A DNA stretch of 64,000 bases from Bin5 sp034422415 (lineage in GTDB: Bacteria; Chloroflexota; Anaerolineae; Caldilineales; Caldilineaceae): positions 2,232,001 through 2,296,000 of the forward strand of contig OZ241871.1 in assembly GCA_965202955.1 (NCBI GenBank). The letters run 5' to 3'. Within the stretch, counting starts at the first letter, position 1. Every line of letters starts with the position of its first letter. The translations under genes and the position numbers were made by a program. The notes under the pieces are model-generated. The model searched no databases. It was given only the letters and a program-made list of their open reading frames with translations, and was not told the origin of the DNA. Below, one piece after another: positions 47,312 to 55,769 of the stretch.

Positions 47312-47340
47312 AATATACCCTACGGCGTACGGAAAAGCAA
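47312..47340 (-). promoter_or_regulatory. Sigma-70-type promoter of the nuo operon
   Basis: On the minus strand TTGCTT and TATATT are spaced by exactly 17 bases (plus-strand positions 47335-47340 and 47312-47317). The 5' leader would be about 60 bases before nuoB. Confidence 0.6.
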
Positions 47341-47526
47341 GTTGTCTGTCGGTGCTCTGTGCGTGGATTATAAGGTGGATGGTTGGAACGGTCAAGAGAT
47401 GGGGAGTAGCGGGGATGCCGCGCAACAGGATTGTTGGCAGGCTGAAGTGGCCCCAAAAGGCTCGACCGCTAGCCGAGATGGCTAAAGGAAAAATTTTCCA
47501 ATCGAGCAGAGGGTAGCTTCGAAGAC

Positions 47527-48055
47527 TGAAGTGGGTCCCAAAAACTGGACCACAAGCTAAGGTGTATAATGGAGCAGTTCACCCAAGCCTGTGGAGGGGC
47601 AGAACGATGGTCAGGAAACGGCGGCGACACACGGCGGCCTACAAGTTTCGGGTTGCGCTGGAAGCGCTGGAAGGCAGCAAGACGATTAGCCAGTTATCGA
47701 GTGAACACGAGGTTCATGCCAACCTGATACGGACCTGGAAACGGCAGTTGCAGGAAGACGGACCCCGGGTCTTCGCTACCAACGGCGAACGCAAGCAACG
47801 GGAGCAGGAGGCGCAGGAAGCAGAACTTTATGAACAGATGGCGGCAGAGACGCTGTTGCTGCGGCGCAGACCGGCGGCGGCGCCCCGCAGACCGGCGCTG
47901 GACGAAGTGTGGCCCGTACATTCCGCCGGCGCCTGGCCGGAGGGTGTCAGTCTCAGGCGCGAGGAGGCCTCCGCTCCTAGCGCCGCGCCGGCAGGTACGC
48001 GCGCGTTCTCGCGGAACGTCCTTTCAGCAAGATTGAGGTCTGAAAAAGGACCCAT
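47527..48055 (+). mobile_element. Decayed IS3-family element (deletion derivative)
   Basis: A left end TGAAGTGGGTCCCAAAAACTGG (47527-47548) and a right end whose reverse reads ATGGGTCCTTTTTCAGACC (48035-48055) bracket about 530 bases. IS3 elements of this group are normally near 1.2-1.5 kb, so most of orfB has gone. Only the start of orfA is recognisable. The right end touches the stop codon of a PmoA-gene fragment. Confidence 0.55.
47607..47840 (+). pseudogene. IS3-family transposase OrfA, truncated
   Basis: Seventy-eight codons read as an IS3/IS911-type OrfA: RRHTAAYKFRVALEALEGSK, a helix-turn-helix (TISQLSSEHEVHANLIRTWKRQL), and the leucine-zipper start (EAELYEQM). OrfA binds the terminal repeats. 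Similarity ends at AELYEQM; the frame continues into unrelated sequence without a stop, showing a deletion that also removed orfB. GGAGGGGC precedes the ATG. Confidence 0.7.
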
Positions 48056-48056
48056 A

Positions 48057-48250
48057 TTAGACAGGGGCGTAGTCGGCGGCAAAGGAGCGATAGAGGGCGG
48101 CGATACCGGCCTGTTCGGCGTCGCCGCTGTGGGCGACGCCGCGGATGGCGAAGTCGAACTGGTCGCCCTGCTTCAGTTCGTACGATTGGCGGGCGAGGGG
48201 GTTGACGGTGAGGGTGCCCCAGTTGGAGACAAACCAGGGGAAGCCGTGCG
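48057..48250 (-). pseudogene. PmoA-like (DUF6807) gene fragment, duplicated 3' end
   Basis: Bases 48080-48246 are close to identical, about nine in ten bases, to 49127-49293, the 3' end of the intact PmoA-like gene on the same strand. In frame it reads HGFPWFVSNWGTLTVNPLAR, then LKQGDQFDFAIRG and RSFAADYAPV before TAA. The upstream 800 or so bases of the gene are missing. It lies between the IS remnant and the HepT/MntA pair, so a duplication or recombination at the IS is the likely cause. Confidence 0.7.
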
Positions 48251-48341
48251 CGGCCGGCGGCCGGGGCGTCCACGGGGTAGAGGCGTGATGGGCGGCCCAA
48301 GCGCGCTCGCAGTCAAAGGGGGGCGCAATGTGGGTATGCGT

Positions 48342-48692
48342 TCAGTCGTGGGATGCGTCAAGTGGAACAGAACGCTCTAGCAGGTCAATCAGATTCGGCA
48401 GGTCTGCCTGTACGGTTTTCCAGAGGATATCGAGGTTGATGCTGAAGTAGGCGTAAACCAGCCGGTTTCGCATCGCAACAATTCTGTTCCAGGGGATGGC
48501 GGCCAGTTCTTTGCGGGTGGGGTCTGTTACCCGGGAAGCTGCTTCGCCAATGATCTCGATATCTTTGACAAGCGACAGGAGCAACTGGCGGTCGGTCTCA
48601 AGATCGTTTCGCTCTCGACGGTGCGCGAATGAGATGGCCTCACGCGCTGCGTCGATCATGTGGCGCAGACGGACGGCATCATGTTCGTGCAT
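48342..48692 (-). CDS. hepT: HepT-like toxin with altered active-site motif
   Basis: A 116-residue DUF86/HepT protein: MIDAAREAISFA, LLSLVKDIEIIGEAASRV and IPWNRIVAMRNRLVYAYF are typical. HepT toxins normally carry Rx4HxY; here it reads Arg75-Asn-Arg-Leu-Val-Tyr80-Ala-Tyr82, so His is replaced by Tyr (codon TAC). RNase activity is probably weakened or lost, and the modified target residue may also be changed. Its ATG lies inside the 3' end of the mntA gene (14-base overlap), the usual coupled arrangement. Confidence 0.85.
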   Translation of the reverse strand: MHEHDAVRLRHMIDAAREAISFAHRRERNDLETDRQLLLSLVKDIEIIGEAASRVTDPTRKELAAIPWNRIVAMRNRLVYAYFSINLDILWKTVQADLPNLIDLLERSVPLDASHD

Positions 48693-48984
48693 ATTGAACT
48701 TCGGCCCTGTCCAGGACCTCCTGGCGGAAGTAGGGACTCAGGTCCTCGGCCGTCCTAAGGTCGACTTTGCGCCCTGAGAAAAGTTTTGAGAGCGACATCT
48801 CCATGCCGGCGATGTCCAGCAGTCCGGGGACGCGGTTCGGCTCGAACTCAACGAGCAGGTCGATATCGCTGTCAGGTCCGAAGTCATCGCGCAGCGCTGA
48901 GCCAAAGACGGCAAGCCGTTTGATGCCGTGCTGCTGACAGAAGGCGGCAAGCTCCGTCTTTGGTATCGAAAGGTGTGCGTTCAT
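48679..48984 (-). CDS. mntA: MntA-type nucleotidyltransferase antitoxin
   Basis: About 101 residues with the minimal nucleotidyltransferase motif intact: GSALRDDFGPDSDID (GSx10DxD) and a third acidic position in VDLR. In HepT/MntA systems this enzyme adds AMP to a Tyr of HepT and so neutralises it. The ATG at 48984 was chosen (MNAHLSIPK); an ATG 24 bases upstream is possible, and the Shine-Dalgarno (AAGGGA) is moderate. Its catalytic motif is whole although its partner's is not. Confidence 0.88.
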   Translation of the reverse strand: MNAHLSIPKTELAAFCQQHGIKRLAVFGSALRDDFGPDSDIDLLVEFEPNRVPGLLDIAGMEMSLSKLFSGRKVDLRTAEDLSPYFRQEVLDRAEVQYART

Positions 48985-49082
48985 TGTACCGGTCCCTTCA
49001 TCCGGCATTGGAAGAGGGCCAATCCCCTTCAGTCAGAACTTGAGTGCACGACCCCGAAAGCTAAGCCAAGGGTATCTTGGTA

Positions 49083-50048
49083 TCAATCGTGCGACTGCTT
49101 CACTATATCAGCGCTATTCTCGCTGGTAAAGGAGCGATGGAGTGCGGCGATATCGGCCTGCTCGGCGTCGCCGTCGTGGGCGACGACGCGGATGGCGAAG
49201 TCGAGCTGGTCGCCCTGCTTCAGTTCGTACGATTGGCGGGCGAGGGGGTTGACGGTGAGGGTGCCCCAGTCGGAGACGAACCAGGGGAAGCCGCGGGCGG
49301 TGGCGAAAGGGAAGAGGGCGGCGCCGGCGCTGCGGCCGGCTGCGAATGTGCCGGAGCAGTCTACCCAGCCGGAGATCTGGCCGCTGATGGCGCTGCCGCC
49401 TGAACGGCCTTCGGCGTCGATGAGGGTTGCGCCGCTGGTGACGCGCAGGGCTTCGGTCATGCGCAGGCCGAAGTAGGCGTGCCGGGTGGGGCCGATGCGG
49501 AGATCATATTCGGCGGGGCGCAGCTGGGAGCGGATGTCGAAGAGGTTGGTGGTCCGGCCGGGGCGGATGTCGATGGTGCGGGTTTCGACGGCGATGGTGC
49601 GGCGCTGGGGCGCGCCCCATTCGACGGGGCCCTGCCAGTGGAGGGTCTGGATGAGGCGCAGGTGGTCGGCGGCGAGCTCTTCGGCCTGGACGGCGACGCT
49701 GAGGATGCGTCCGGGGGCGCGGCCCTGGAAGATGTCGTTGACGTAGAAGTTGTAGTTGGCCTCTTCGACGGTATTGTTGGCGAAGGGCAGGTAGCAGTTG
49801 ACGTGGTCGGCGCCGATCCAGAGGGAGTTGTGGTGGGGGTGGTCGAGCGGGGATTCGCTGGTGAGGGGGAAGCCGGCGGGTGTGTAGAGGGGGAAGAGGT
49901 AGGCGCGGAAGAGGCCCTGGCTGAGGGCGGTGAGGTCTTTGCCGCGCCAGCGAACGTTGAGGCGGTGGGACTGAGCCCAGGCACCCTTGGGGAGAGCGAC
50001 CTGGTCGCCTTCGAGGGAGAAGTTATGGAGATGGGTCTGGTCTGACAT
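49083..50048 (-). CDS. PmoA-like (DUF6807) family protein
   Basis: About 321 residues, matching the DUF6807/PmoA family: HNFSLEGDQVALPKG at the start, SPLDHPHHNSLWIGADHVN (the characteristic HPHH motif) and GFPWFVSDWGTLTVNPLAR near the end. The name comes from methane monooxygenase loci, but in this family the function is unknown and members sit near sugar oxidoreductases. GGAGAT precedes the ATG. It is divergent from the Gfo/Idh/MocA pair, and a copy of its last ~170 bases lies at 48080-48246. Confidence 0.85.
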   Translation of the reverse strand: MSDQTHLHNFSLEGDQVALPKGAWAQSHRLNVRWRGKDLTALSQGLFRAYLFPLYTPAGFPLTSESPLDHPHHNSLWIGADHVNCYLPFANNTVEEANYNFYVNDIFQGRAPGRILSVAVQAEELAADHLRLIQTLHWQGPVEWGAPQRRTIAVETRTIDIRPGRTTNLFDIRSQLRPAEYDLRIGPTRHAYFGLRMTEALRVTSGATLIDAEGRSGGSAISGQISGWVDCSGTFAAGRSAGAALFPFATARGFPWFVSDWGTLTVNPLARQSYELKQGDQLDFAIRVVAHDGDAEQADIAALHRSFTSENSADIVKQSHD

Positions 50049-50337
50049 TGTTATCTCCACGGGCAGTGGTCGGCGGTTGGGTTTTGCAGCCAAAGGCACT
50101 GTACCTGTTTGCTTCGTTCGCAACAAATTCGACTGCAAATTATTGAGTGACGGCGGCTTCCCCATCTTGAATTAAGTGTGCGCCGCCGACGCGCTCCTTT
50201 TCTCTGCGACTTGTGTTTAGGCAGCTGATGGCGCACAATTGCTCATGTGCGAGATACCCGGGTCTGGTATCATTCCAGGCCATCCCCGCAGGCAGGTTGA
50301 CCGAGTTCCCACACAAGGACAGAAGGAGGAGGCGTAG

Positions 50338-51369
50338 ATGGCAGATTCAACTGCAAGACCGTTTGGCTGGGCGTTGATCGGGTGCGGCAACGTCGGGCGG
50401 AGTCACTCGCAGTGGGCGGTGGAGACGCCGGACATCGACGTGCGGGCCTTCTGTGACATCAACGAGGAGGCCGCCAGCCTTTACTATGAACAGTATGAGG
50501 GCGGCTACTACACGGCCGACCCGGCGCGTGTTTTCGCCGATCCCGATATCGAGATCGTGACGATCGCGACGACGCACGCGACGCACGCGGAACTGGCGGT
50601 CGCCGCGTTCGAGGCGGGCAAGCACGTCTATCTTGAAAAGCCGATGGCGATGTCGACGGGCGACTGCTTGCGCATCTACGAGGCGATGCAGGCGGCGGAC
50701 AGGAAGCTGATGATGAACTTCTCGATCCGTTTTTCGGGGGCGACGCGGATGATCAAGAGCCGCCTGCAGCCGGCCAAGGTGAGCAATGCCCAGTGCATGT
50801 TGGCCCCCGCCGACCTCACGCGCTGGCAGTGGGACCCGGTGCTCGGCGGCGGACTGCTCTTCGACGTCGGCGTCCATCTGGCCGACACGCTCTGCTGGAT
50901 GCACAGTTCGCCGCCGGTGTGGGTCTCGGGGACAGGGGGGCAGGTGACGCATCCTGGTGAGCTGGCCTCGGACGAGATCATCGACACGGCGTCGGCGACG
51001 ATCCGTTTTGCCAATGGGTCGGTGGCGAACTACCTGATGAGCGACGCCGGTTTCAGCGACGCGCTGAGCAAGTGGTTCTTCGTGTTCAATGACGGCCAGC
51101 AGAGCGCGGTGCTGGACAGACATTTCCGCCGGGCGACGATCACCGCGCCCGACCCGGTCAGCGGCGAGCTGACGACGGAGTCGTTTTCGCCGCCATTCAT
51201 CGACCGTATGCCGCTGCTGCTGGATGCGATCCGCAACGGTACCGAGACGTACACGCCGGCGCGGACGGGGATTCTGGCCACGCTGGTGGTGGAGAATATC
51301 ATCGAGTCGATTCACAGCGGGCGGCCGCAGGAGATCGAGCTGCCGGACGTATTGAGGAGCGGGTCATGA
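50338..51369 (+). CDS. Gfo/Idh/MocA-family oxidoreductase
   Basis: A 343-residue NAD(P)-dependent oxidoreductase. The N-terminal Rossmann motif is ALIGCGNVGRSH, and the family EKP motif is intact in HVYLEKPMAMS (about 95-105); the catalytic Asp/His region is GGGLLFDVGVHLADTL (about 168-183). Such enzymes oxidise or reduce cyclic polyols and sugars. It overlaps the next oxidoreductase gene by four bases (ATGA), so the two are co-translated. Substrate unknown. Confidence 0.92.
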   Translation: MADSTARPFGWALIGCGNVGRSHSQWAVETPDIDVRAFCDINEEAASLYYEQYEGGYYTADPARVFADPDIEIVTIATTHATHAELAVAAFEAGKHVYLEKPMAMSTGDCLRIYEAMQAADRKLMMNFSIRFSGATRMIKSRLQPAKVSNAQCMLAPADLTRWQWDPVLGGGLLFDVGVHLADTLCWMHSSPPVWVSGTGGQVTHPGELASDEIIDTASATIRFANGSVANYLMSDAGFSDALSKWFFVFNDGQQSAVLDRHFRRATITAPDPVSGELTTESFSPPFIDRMPLLLDAIRNGTETYTPARTGILATLVVENIIESIHSGRPQEIELPDVLRSGS

Positions 51370-52358
51370 CGGGTATTCGTTTTGCCCAGTACGGGACCGG
51401 GCACGCGCATGCGGCGGGCAAGCTGCGCGCGATCCGGGAGAGTGCGGACGTGGAGCTGGCGGGCGTTTTCGAGCCGGACGCGGAGCGACGGGCCGCGATG
51501 GCCGCGGCGGAGGGGCCGTACCGGGACGTGCACTGGTTCGGGAGCGAGAGCGAGATGTTGGCGGACGGCAGCATCGCGGCGATCGCGTCGGAGGGGGCCA
51601 CCGATGAGAGCCTGGACCAGACCGAGGCCTGCGTGCGTGCGGGCAAGCATGTCTGGTATGACAAGCCGGCGGGGGACAACTGGCCGCAGTGGCAGCGCAC
51701 CATCGCGCAGGCGGAGGAGCGGGGTCTGACGGTTCAGATGGGCTATATGTTTCGCTATCACGCCGGCTTCCGGCAGATCGATACGTGGGTGAAGTCGGGC
51801 TTTCTGGGCGACATTTACGCGCTGCGGACGCGCATCGGTACGGTGGTCAGCGAAGCGGACCGCCGGGCGATCAGCCGTCATCGCGGCGGCGTCTTCTACG
51901 AGCTGGGCTGTCATATGCTGGACCAGGTCGTGTGGCTGCTGGGCCGGCCGCAGAAGGTGACGTCCTTTCTGCGCAACGAGACCGGTGAGGTGCCGGCGTT
52001 TGCCGACAACACGCTGGGCGTTTTCGAGTACAAGCGGGCGATGGCGCTGGTGGATACGTCGGCGATGGAGACGCAGCCGGCGGCGCGGCGTTTTGAGGTG
52101 TACGGCAGCTGCGGCAGCGCGATCATGGAGCCGCTGGAGCCGGCGACGCATATCCGGCTCTGTTTGAGCGAGGCGCAGGGCGGCTACGACGCGGGCGAGA
52201 CGATGGTGCCGGTGGAGATGCAGACGCGCCAGTCTCTGTATGACCTGGAGCTTGCCGATTTGCTGGAGACGATCCAGGGGCGGCAGGCGGCGGCCCGCCC
52301 GCTGGCGCATGAGCTGCTGGTGCAGGAGACGCTGCTGCGGGCGACGGGGAACATCTGA
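51366..52358 (+). CDS. Gfo/Idh/MocA-family oxidoreductase
   Basis: A 330-residue paralog of the preceding gene. The Rossmann motif is modified (FAQYGTGHAHAAGKLRAI) and the usual EKP reads YDKPAGDN, so the cofactor-site Glu is Asp here; the catalytic stretch is RGGVFYELGCHMLDQVV. The unusual HAHA start is typical of a subfamily of sugar dehydrogenases. It is probably expressed with the first oxidoreductase and ends at a strong terminator. Confidence 0.9.
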   Translation: MTGIRFAQYGTGHAHAAGKLRAIRESADVELAGVFEPDAERRAAMAAAEGPYRDVHWFGSESEMLADGSIAAIASEGATDESLDQTEACVRAGKHVWYDKPAGDNWPQWQRTIAQAEERGLTVQMGYMFRYHAGFRQIDTWVKSGFLGDIYALRTRIGTVVSEADRRAISRHRGGVFYELGCHMLDQVVWLLGRPQKVTSFLRNETGEVPAFADNTLGVFEYKRAMALVDTSAMETQPAARRFEVYGSCGSAIMEPLEPATHIRLCLSEAQGGYDAGETMVPVEMQTRQSLYDLELADLLETIQGRQAAARPLAHELLVQETLLRATGNI

Positions 52359-52420
52359 ACTACAGTGGTCAGTGGTTAGTGGCCAGTGGAAAACCTCAGC
52401 GGATAGTGGATAGTGCGTAG

Positions 52421-52450
52421 GGGAGAGAGAGAAAATCTCTCTCCCTTTTT
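52421..52450 (+). terminator. Rho-independent terminator after the oxidoreductase pair
   Basis: GGGAGAGAGA (52421-52430) and TCTCTCTCCC (52436-52445) form a perfect 10-bp stem with a GAAAA loop, followed by TTTTT. Just upstream is an AGTGGTCAGTGGTTAGTGG tandem stretch. Confidence 0.9.
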
Positions 52451-52464
52451 GTATGGGGAGTTGG

Positions 52465-53358
52465 TCAGTCGGTGGGCGGCCACATTTGGGGCCAGTAGGG
52501 GCCGGCGAAGGGCTGGCCTGCCTGTGCGTTGGGGCCGAGGTAGACGAGGTTGGGATGGAACTGGCGGCCGGGCAGGTAGGTGGTGTCGCCGGGCATCATG
52601 TGTGAGATGAGGCACATGCGCGGCTCCCAGGTGAGGTTGGGGCCGGAGCCGTGGAGGGTGAGGGCATGGTGGAAGCTGACCTGGCCGGCCTGCATGATGC
52701 AGGGTTCGTCGATCCATTCGCCGCTGATCTCCTGGCTGGCGAAGCGAGCCTGGAGGCCGTCGAGGTCCTTGTGGCCGAAGGTGTTGCTGTCTTCGAGCAG
52801 GCCCCATTTGTGCGAGCCGACGATTGTGCGCATGCCGCCGTTCTGGAGGTCGGTGTCCTGCAGGGCGATCCAGGCGGTGCACATGTTGGAGGTGCTGGAA
52901 GCTTTCCAGTGGCCGTAGTCCTGGTGCCAGCCGATGTTGCCGGCGGTCTCGTCGGCGCCGTTGGGGCCGACGCCCGGTTTGTAGACGGCCTGGTCGTGCC
53001 AGAGGCGGACGGTGTCGACGTCCATCAGGCGCGCGCCGATGGCGCCGAGCAGCGGGCTGGTGGTGACGTTGCGGATGGCGTCGCTGATCCAGAAGGCGTC
53101 GCACTGCTGGCGCACGGCGGGCGAACCGGGCTCGACTTTTGTGGCACCGTACTGGGGCAGGACCTCCGAATCGCGTTCGCCGCGCCACATCCGTTCCTGC
53201 GCTTCCCTCATTTCGGCGATCTCGTCGTCGCTGAACAGCTTGGGGCTGACCCAGTAGCCGCGCGCCCAGTATTCAGCGCGCACGTCGGCGGTGATCAGTT
53301 CATCGATGTTGAAGCCGTCAACGGTGGTTGGCGTCTGTGCGGTTGATTCTGCGGTCAT
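52465..53358 (-). CDS. Phytanoyl-CoA dioxygenase (PhyH) family protein
   Basis: A 297-residue PhyH enzyme with an intact iron site: HQD in NIGWHQDYGHWKA and the distal His in HHALTLHGSGPNLT; a downstream Arg (EPRMC) would hold 2-oxoglutarate. The N-terminal part has ARGYWVSPKLFSDDEIAEM, the usual first helix region. It faces the Gfo/Idh/MocA pair across a terminator and precedes nothing on its own strand; the PhyH gene at 53453 lies just upstream, 94 bases away, and may share a transcript. Confidence 0.9.
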   Translation of the reverse strand: MTAESTAQTPTTVDGFNIDELITADVRAEYWARGYWVSPKLFSDDEIAEMREAQERMWRGERDSEVLPQYGATKVEPGSPAVRQQCDAFWISDAIRNVTTSPLLGAIGARLMDVDTVRLWHDQAVYKPGVGPNGADETAGNIGWHQDYGHWKASSTSNMCTAWIALQDTDLQNGGMRTIVGSHKWGLLEDSNTFGHKDLDGLQARFASQEISGEWIDEPCIMQAGQVSFHHALTLHGSGPNLTWEPRMCLISHMMPGDTTYLPGRQFHPNLVYLGPNAQAGQPFAGPYWPQMWPPTD

Positions 53359-53452
53359 ATTCTTTGACTTCCCCGGCTATTCGACAGTCCTGGCGGGTTG
53401 CATCGCGCTGTTCTTCTTCGCAGCCTCGCCATCGCCTGTGGCCGGATTGTGT

Positions 53453-54253
53453 TCACACTCGCATGCGCAGGACCGGGCGTTCGAACGATACGTCCATGTA
53501 GACGTTTTCGCTCAGCGACTTGGTGCCGGGCGTCATGAGGTGGAGGACGAAGGCGCGGCGCTGGCGGTCGGTGACGTTGGGCGCGGTGTAGTGCAGGGTC
53601 TGGCAGTGGTGCAGGGTGACGCCGCCGGCGGGCAGGGCGGTGACGACGGCCTTCGATTCATCGACTTTGTCGCCCATGTCGAGGAGGGCGTTGGTGTCGG
53701 CGGCGCGTTCGTGCTCTTGGGAGCGGAAGTGGGAGCCGGGGATGAACTGCATGGCGCCGTTGTGGATGTCGACGTCGTCGAGTGTGAGCCAGCAGCTGAC
53801 GAGGTTGGGAGGCGAGCAGCGCCAGTAGGCGTTGTCCTGGTGCCAGTGGACGGGTCCGCCGTGGTGGGCCGGTTTGAAGAGGGCCTGGTCGTGGAAGAGC
53901 TGGATGTTGGGTCCGATCAGGTCCTCGACCGGGTCGAGGATGCGGTCGTCGTAGAGCAGGCGGCGAAAGTGGATGTTGCGTTCGCACATCTGCCCGACCT
54001 GGAGCATCTGTGTGCCGGCCTCATTCTTGGCGTCGAGGTCGTCGGTATCGTCGATGGCGAGGTTGCGGAAGCTGGTTTGGCCGCGGCGGGCGCGTTCGAA
54101 TTCGCGGTCATACTCGCGGCGCAGCAGATCGATCTCGTCGTCCTGCAGGATTTTGCCGATCGACAAGTAGCCGTCGATCCAGAAGCGGTTGATCTGTTCT
54201 TCGGTCAGGGCCTTGCGTTGGGCGGGCCTGTTGTTTCCGTTTTGGGTCTGCAT
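53453..54253 (-). CDS. Phytanoyl-CoA dioxygenase (PhyH) family protein
   Basis: A 266-residue PhyH enzyme with HQD in PVHWHQDNAYWRC and the distal His in LHHCQTLHYTAPN, followed by RRAFVLH with the 2-oxoglutarate Arg. It is not a close paralog of the neighbouring PhyH gene; the common CSPPNLVSCWLTLDDVDIHNG stretch resembles family members that act on small polar substrates, but this is not proof of substrate. The ATG has a modest leader (GGCCCCAT) and no strong Shine-Dalgarno. An interspersed hairpin repeat lies just upstream. Confidence 0.88.
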   Translation of the reverse strand: MQTQNGNNRPAQRKALTEEQINRFWIDGYLSIGKILQDDEIDLLRREYDREFERARRGQTSFRNLAIDDTDDLDAKNEAGTQMLQVGQMCERNIHFRRLLYDDRILDPVEDLIGPNIQLFHDQALFKPAHHGGPVHWHQDNAYWRCSPPNLVSCWLTLDDVDIHNGAMQFIPGSHFRSQEHERAADTNALLDMGDKVDESKAVVTALPAGGVTLHHCQTLHYTAPNVTDRQRRAFVLHLMTPGTKSLSENVYMDVSFERPVLRMRV

Positions 54254-54269
54254 GGGATGGGGCCTTTGG

Positions 54270-54358
54270 GAGTTTTCAGTCGTCAGTTCTTAGTTTTGAG
54301 TAACGGCATCGTAGAGCATTTTGGGCAGTTGTTGAAAATCAGGTATTGAAAAGTGTAG
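54270..54358. repeat. Interspersed hairpin repeat, copy 5
   Basis: It contains TTTTCAGTCGTCAGTTCTTAG, then GAGTAACGGCATCGTAG and GGGCAGTTGTTGAAAATC. The core matches copies 2 (reversed) and 3 closely. It is the most distant copy from the nuo operon. Confidence 0.65.
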
Positions 54359-54502
54359 TTTTAGCGTCCGGCGAGGCCGGACAGGGCGACGCCTGATACG
54401 AAGTATTTGTTGGCGGCTGCGGGCTGTATTGGAGGTCTGCGTGAAACGGGACGGGGCAGTGCGGGATGAAGATAACACGGGTTGGGGATGGTGTCAATTG
54501 GC

Positions 54503-54538
54503 GGGGGGTGTGGGCGTGGGCGTGGGGGTGGGGGTGGG
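54503..54538 (+). repeat. G-rich tract with quadruplex potential
   Basis: Six runs of three to six G separated by T, TG, C or CGT occur in about 36 bases (GTGGGCGTGGG units). On the plus strand this meets the usual G-quadruplex pattern. It lies about 55 bases past the end of the Fic gene. Confidence 0.6.
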
Positions 54539-54592
54539 CGCGTTAAGCACGCAAGCTCGCGGGCATGTTGGGGGATCAGTCGGCGCCGAACG

Positions 54593-55756
54593 TTACGTTG
54601 CCTCCGTCCCTTCATCGAGGATGGCAAGATACCGGTCGTACACGAACAGCCGGTCCCGGCGCTTTCCCGTGGTCTCTCGTGCAATCCCGTGCTCGACAAG
54701 CAACTCCATTGCTCTTGTAGCGGTGGGGAAGGAAAGTGTTGTACGCTTACAAACCTCGGACAAGGGCAGGACTGGCCGTGCCTTCAGCGCCTCATGAACG
54801 CGCAGGGCCGAGCCGGCGCGGCGTCCGGTTTTTTCGATGCGACCGTGGTTTTCCTGGAACATTTGGTCGATTTGTTGGGCAGCATCTACCGCGCCCGTAG
54901 CGGTCACCTGCACGCCTTCGAGGAAAAATGCGAGCCATTCTTCCCAATCACCGCTGCGGCGCACGTGGTTGAGCAGGTCGTAGTATCTCTCTCTGTGCTG
55001 CTTCAGATAGAGGCTCAAGTAAAGGAGCGGTTCGCGCAACGCACCAGCCTGGCACAGTAGCAAAGTTATCAGCAGTCTGCCGACGCGTCCGTTGCCGTCA
55101 AGGAAGGGGTGAATGGTTTCGAACTGTACGTGAGCAAGGCCGGCGCGCAACAACAAGGGCAGTCCATCCTCTCTGGCGTGGAGGAAACGCTCCAGTTCGG
55201 CCATGCAATCGGGTACCGCTCGATGAGGCGGCGGCACGAATGCGGCGTTGCCAGGGCGCGAGCCGCCGATCCAGTTCTGGGAACGGCGGAACTCGCCGGG
55301 CGTTTTGTCGCTTCCCCGCCCGCCCGACAAGAGGACGCCGTGGATCTCGCGAAGCAGTCGGTTGGACAGGGGGAAGCCTTCCCTCAGTCTGCGCAGGCCG
55401 TGTTCAAGCGCGGCGACGTAGTTCGAGACTTCGACTACATCATCGAGAGGGACGCCAGGGGCTTCTTCCAATTCAAAGAGGAGGAGGTCGGACAGGGAAG
55501 ACTGCGTACCTTCGATCTGGGAAGAGAGCACGGCCTCCTTGCGCACATAGGTATAGAGAAAAAGTGTCTGATCCGGCAGAAGGGTTGTGACGCCGTCAAG
55601 ACGGCCCAAGGCCAGAAGCGCGGCTTCAAGTGTCTGCTGCAGCGCGCCGTCCAGATCCAGAGGGGGATGCGGCGGCAGCGGAAACGGGACAAAGGCGCGT
55701 ACCTGTTCGTCTCCGGTGATCGTAACTTCGTAGTTTCCCACTTCGCCGCGCTGCAT
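54593..55756 (-). CDS. Fic-domain protein (class II-like) with C-terminal winged helix
   Basis: About 387 residues. The Fic motif HPFLDGNGRVGR (near 217-228) is intact, so it should transfer AMP or a related group to a Ser, Thr or Tyr. The self-inhibitory helix motif SxxxEG is also present (LSSQIEGT, near 79), as in class II Fic proteins, so activity is likely held down until needed. The C-terminal ~70 residues (LPLSEVCKRTTLSFPTATRAMELLVEHGIA) look like a winged-helix DNA-binding domain. I chose the ATG at 55756 after AAAGGGA. A dyad and repeated half-sites lie upstream, consistent with autoregulation. Confidence 0.88.
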   Translation of the reverse strand: MQRGEVGNYEVTITGDEQVRAFVPFPLPPHPPLDLDGALQQTLEAALLALGRLDGVTTLLPDQTLFLYTYVRKEAVLSSQIEGTQSSLSDLLLFELEEAPGVPLDDVVEVSNYVAALEHGLRRLREGFPLSNRLLREIHGVLLSGGRGSDKTPGEFRRSQNWIGGSRPGNAAFVPPPHRAVPDCMAELERFLHAREDGLPLLLRAGLAHVQFETIHPFLDGNGRVGRLLITLLLCQAGALREPLLYLSLYLKQHRERYYDLLNHVRRSGDWEEWLAFFLEGVQVTATGAVDAAQQIDQMFQENHGRIEKTGRRAGSALRVHEALKARPVLPLSEVCKRTTLSFPTATRAMELLVEHGIARETTGKRRDRLFVYDRYLAILDEGTEAT

Positions 55757-55769
55757 GGTTGTCAATCCC

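Larger units (their letters stand above)
54254..54592. other. 339-base intergenic region with repeats
   Basis: No gene is seen. The left part holds interspersed repeat copy 5 (54270-54358), the right part a G-rich tract (54503-54538) just after the Fic stop codon. Confidence 0.6.

Noticed and set aside
47244..47456. N-terminal extension of NuoB by 71 residues
   Set aside because: It would run through a good promoter (47312-47340), and family proteins start near MASLPPDF.
48080..48246. Considered as a regulatory or CRISPR-like repeat because of its match to 49127-49293
   Set aside because: It aligns in frame with the end of the PmoA-like gene, so duplication of coding sequence explains it.
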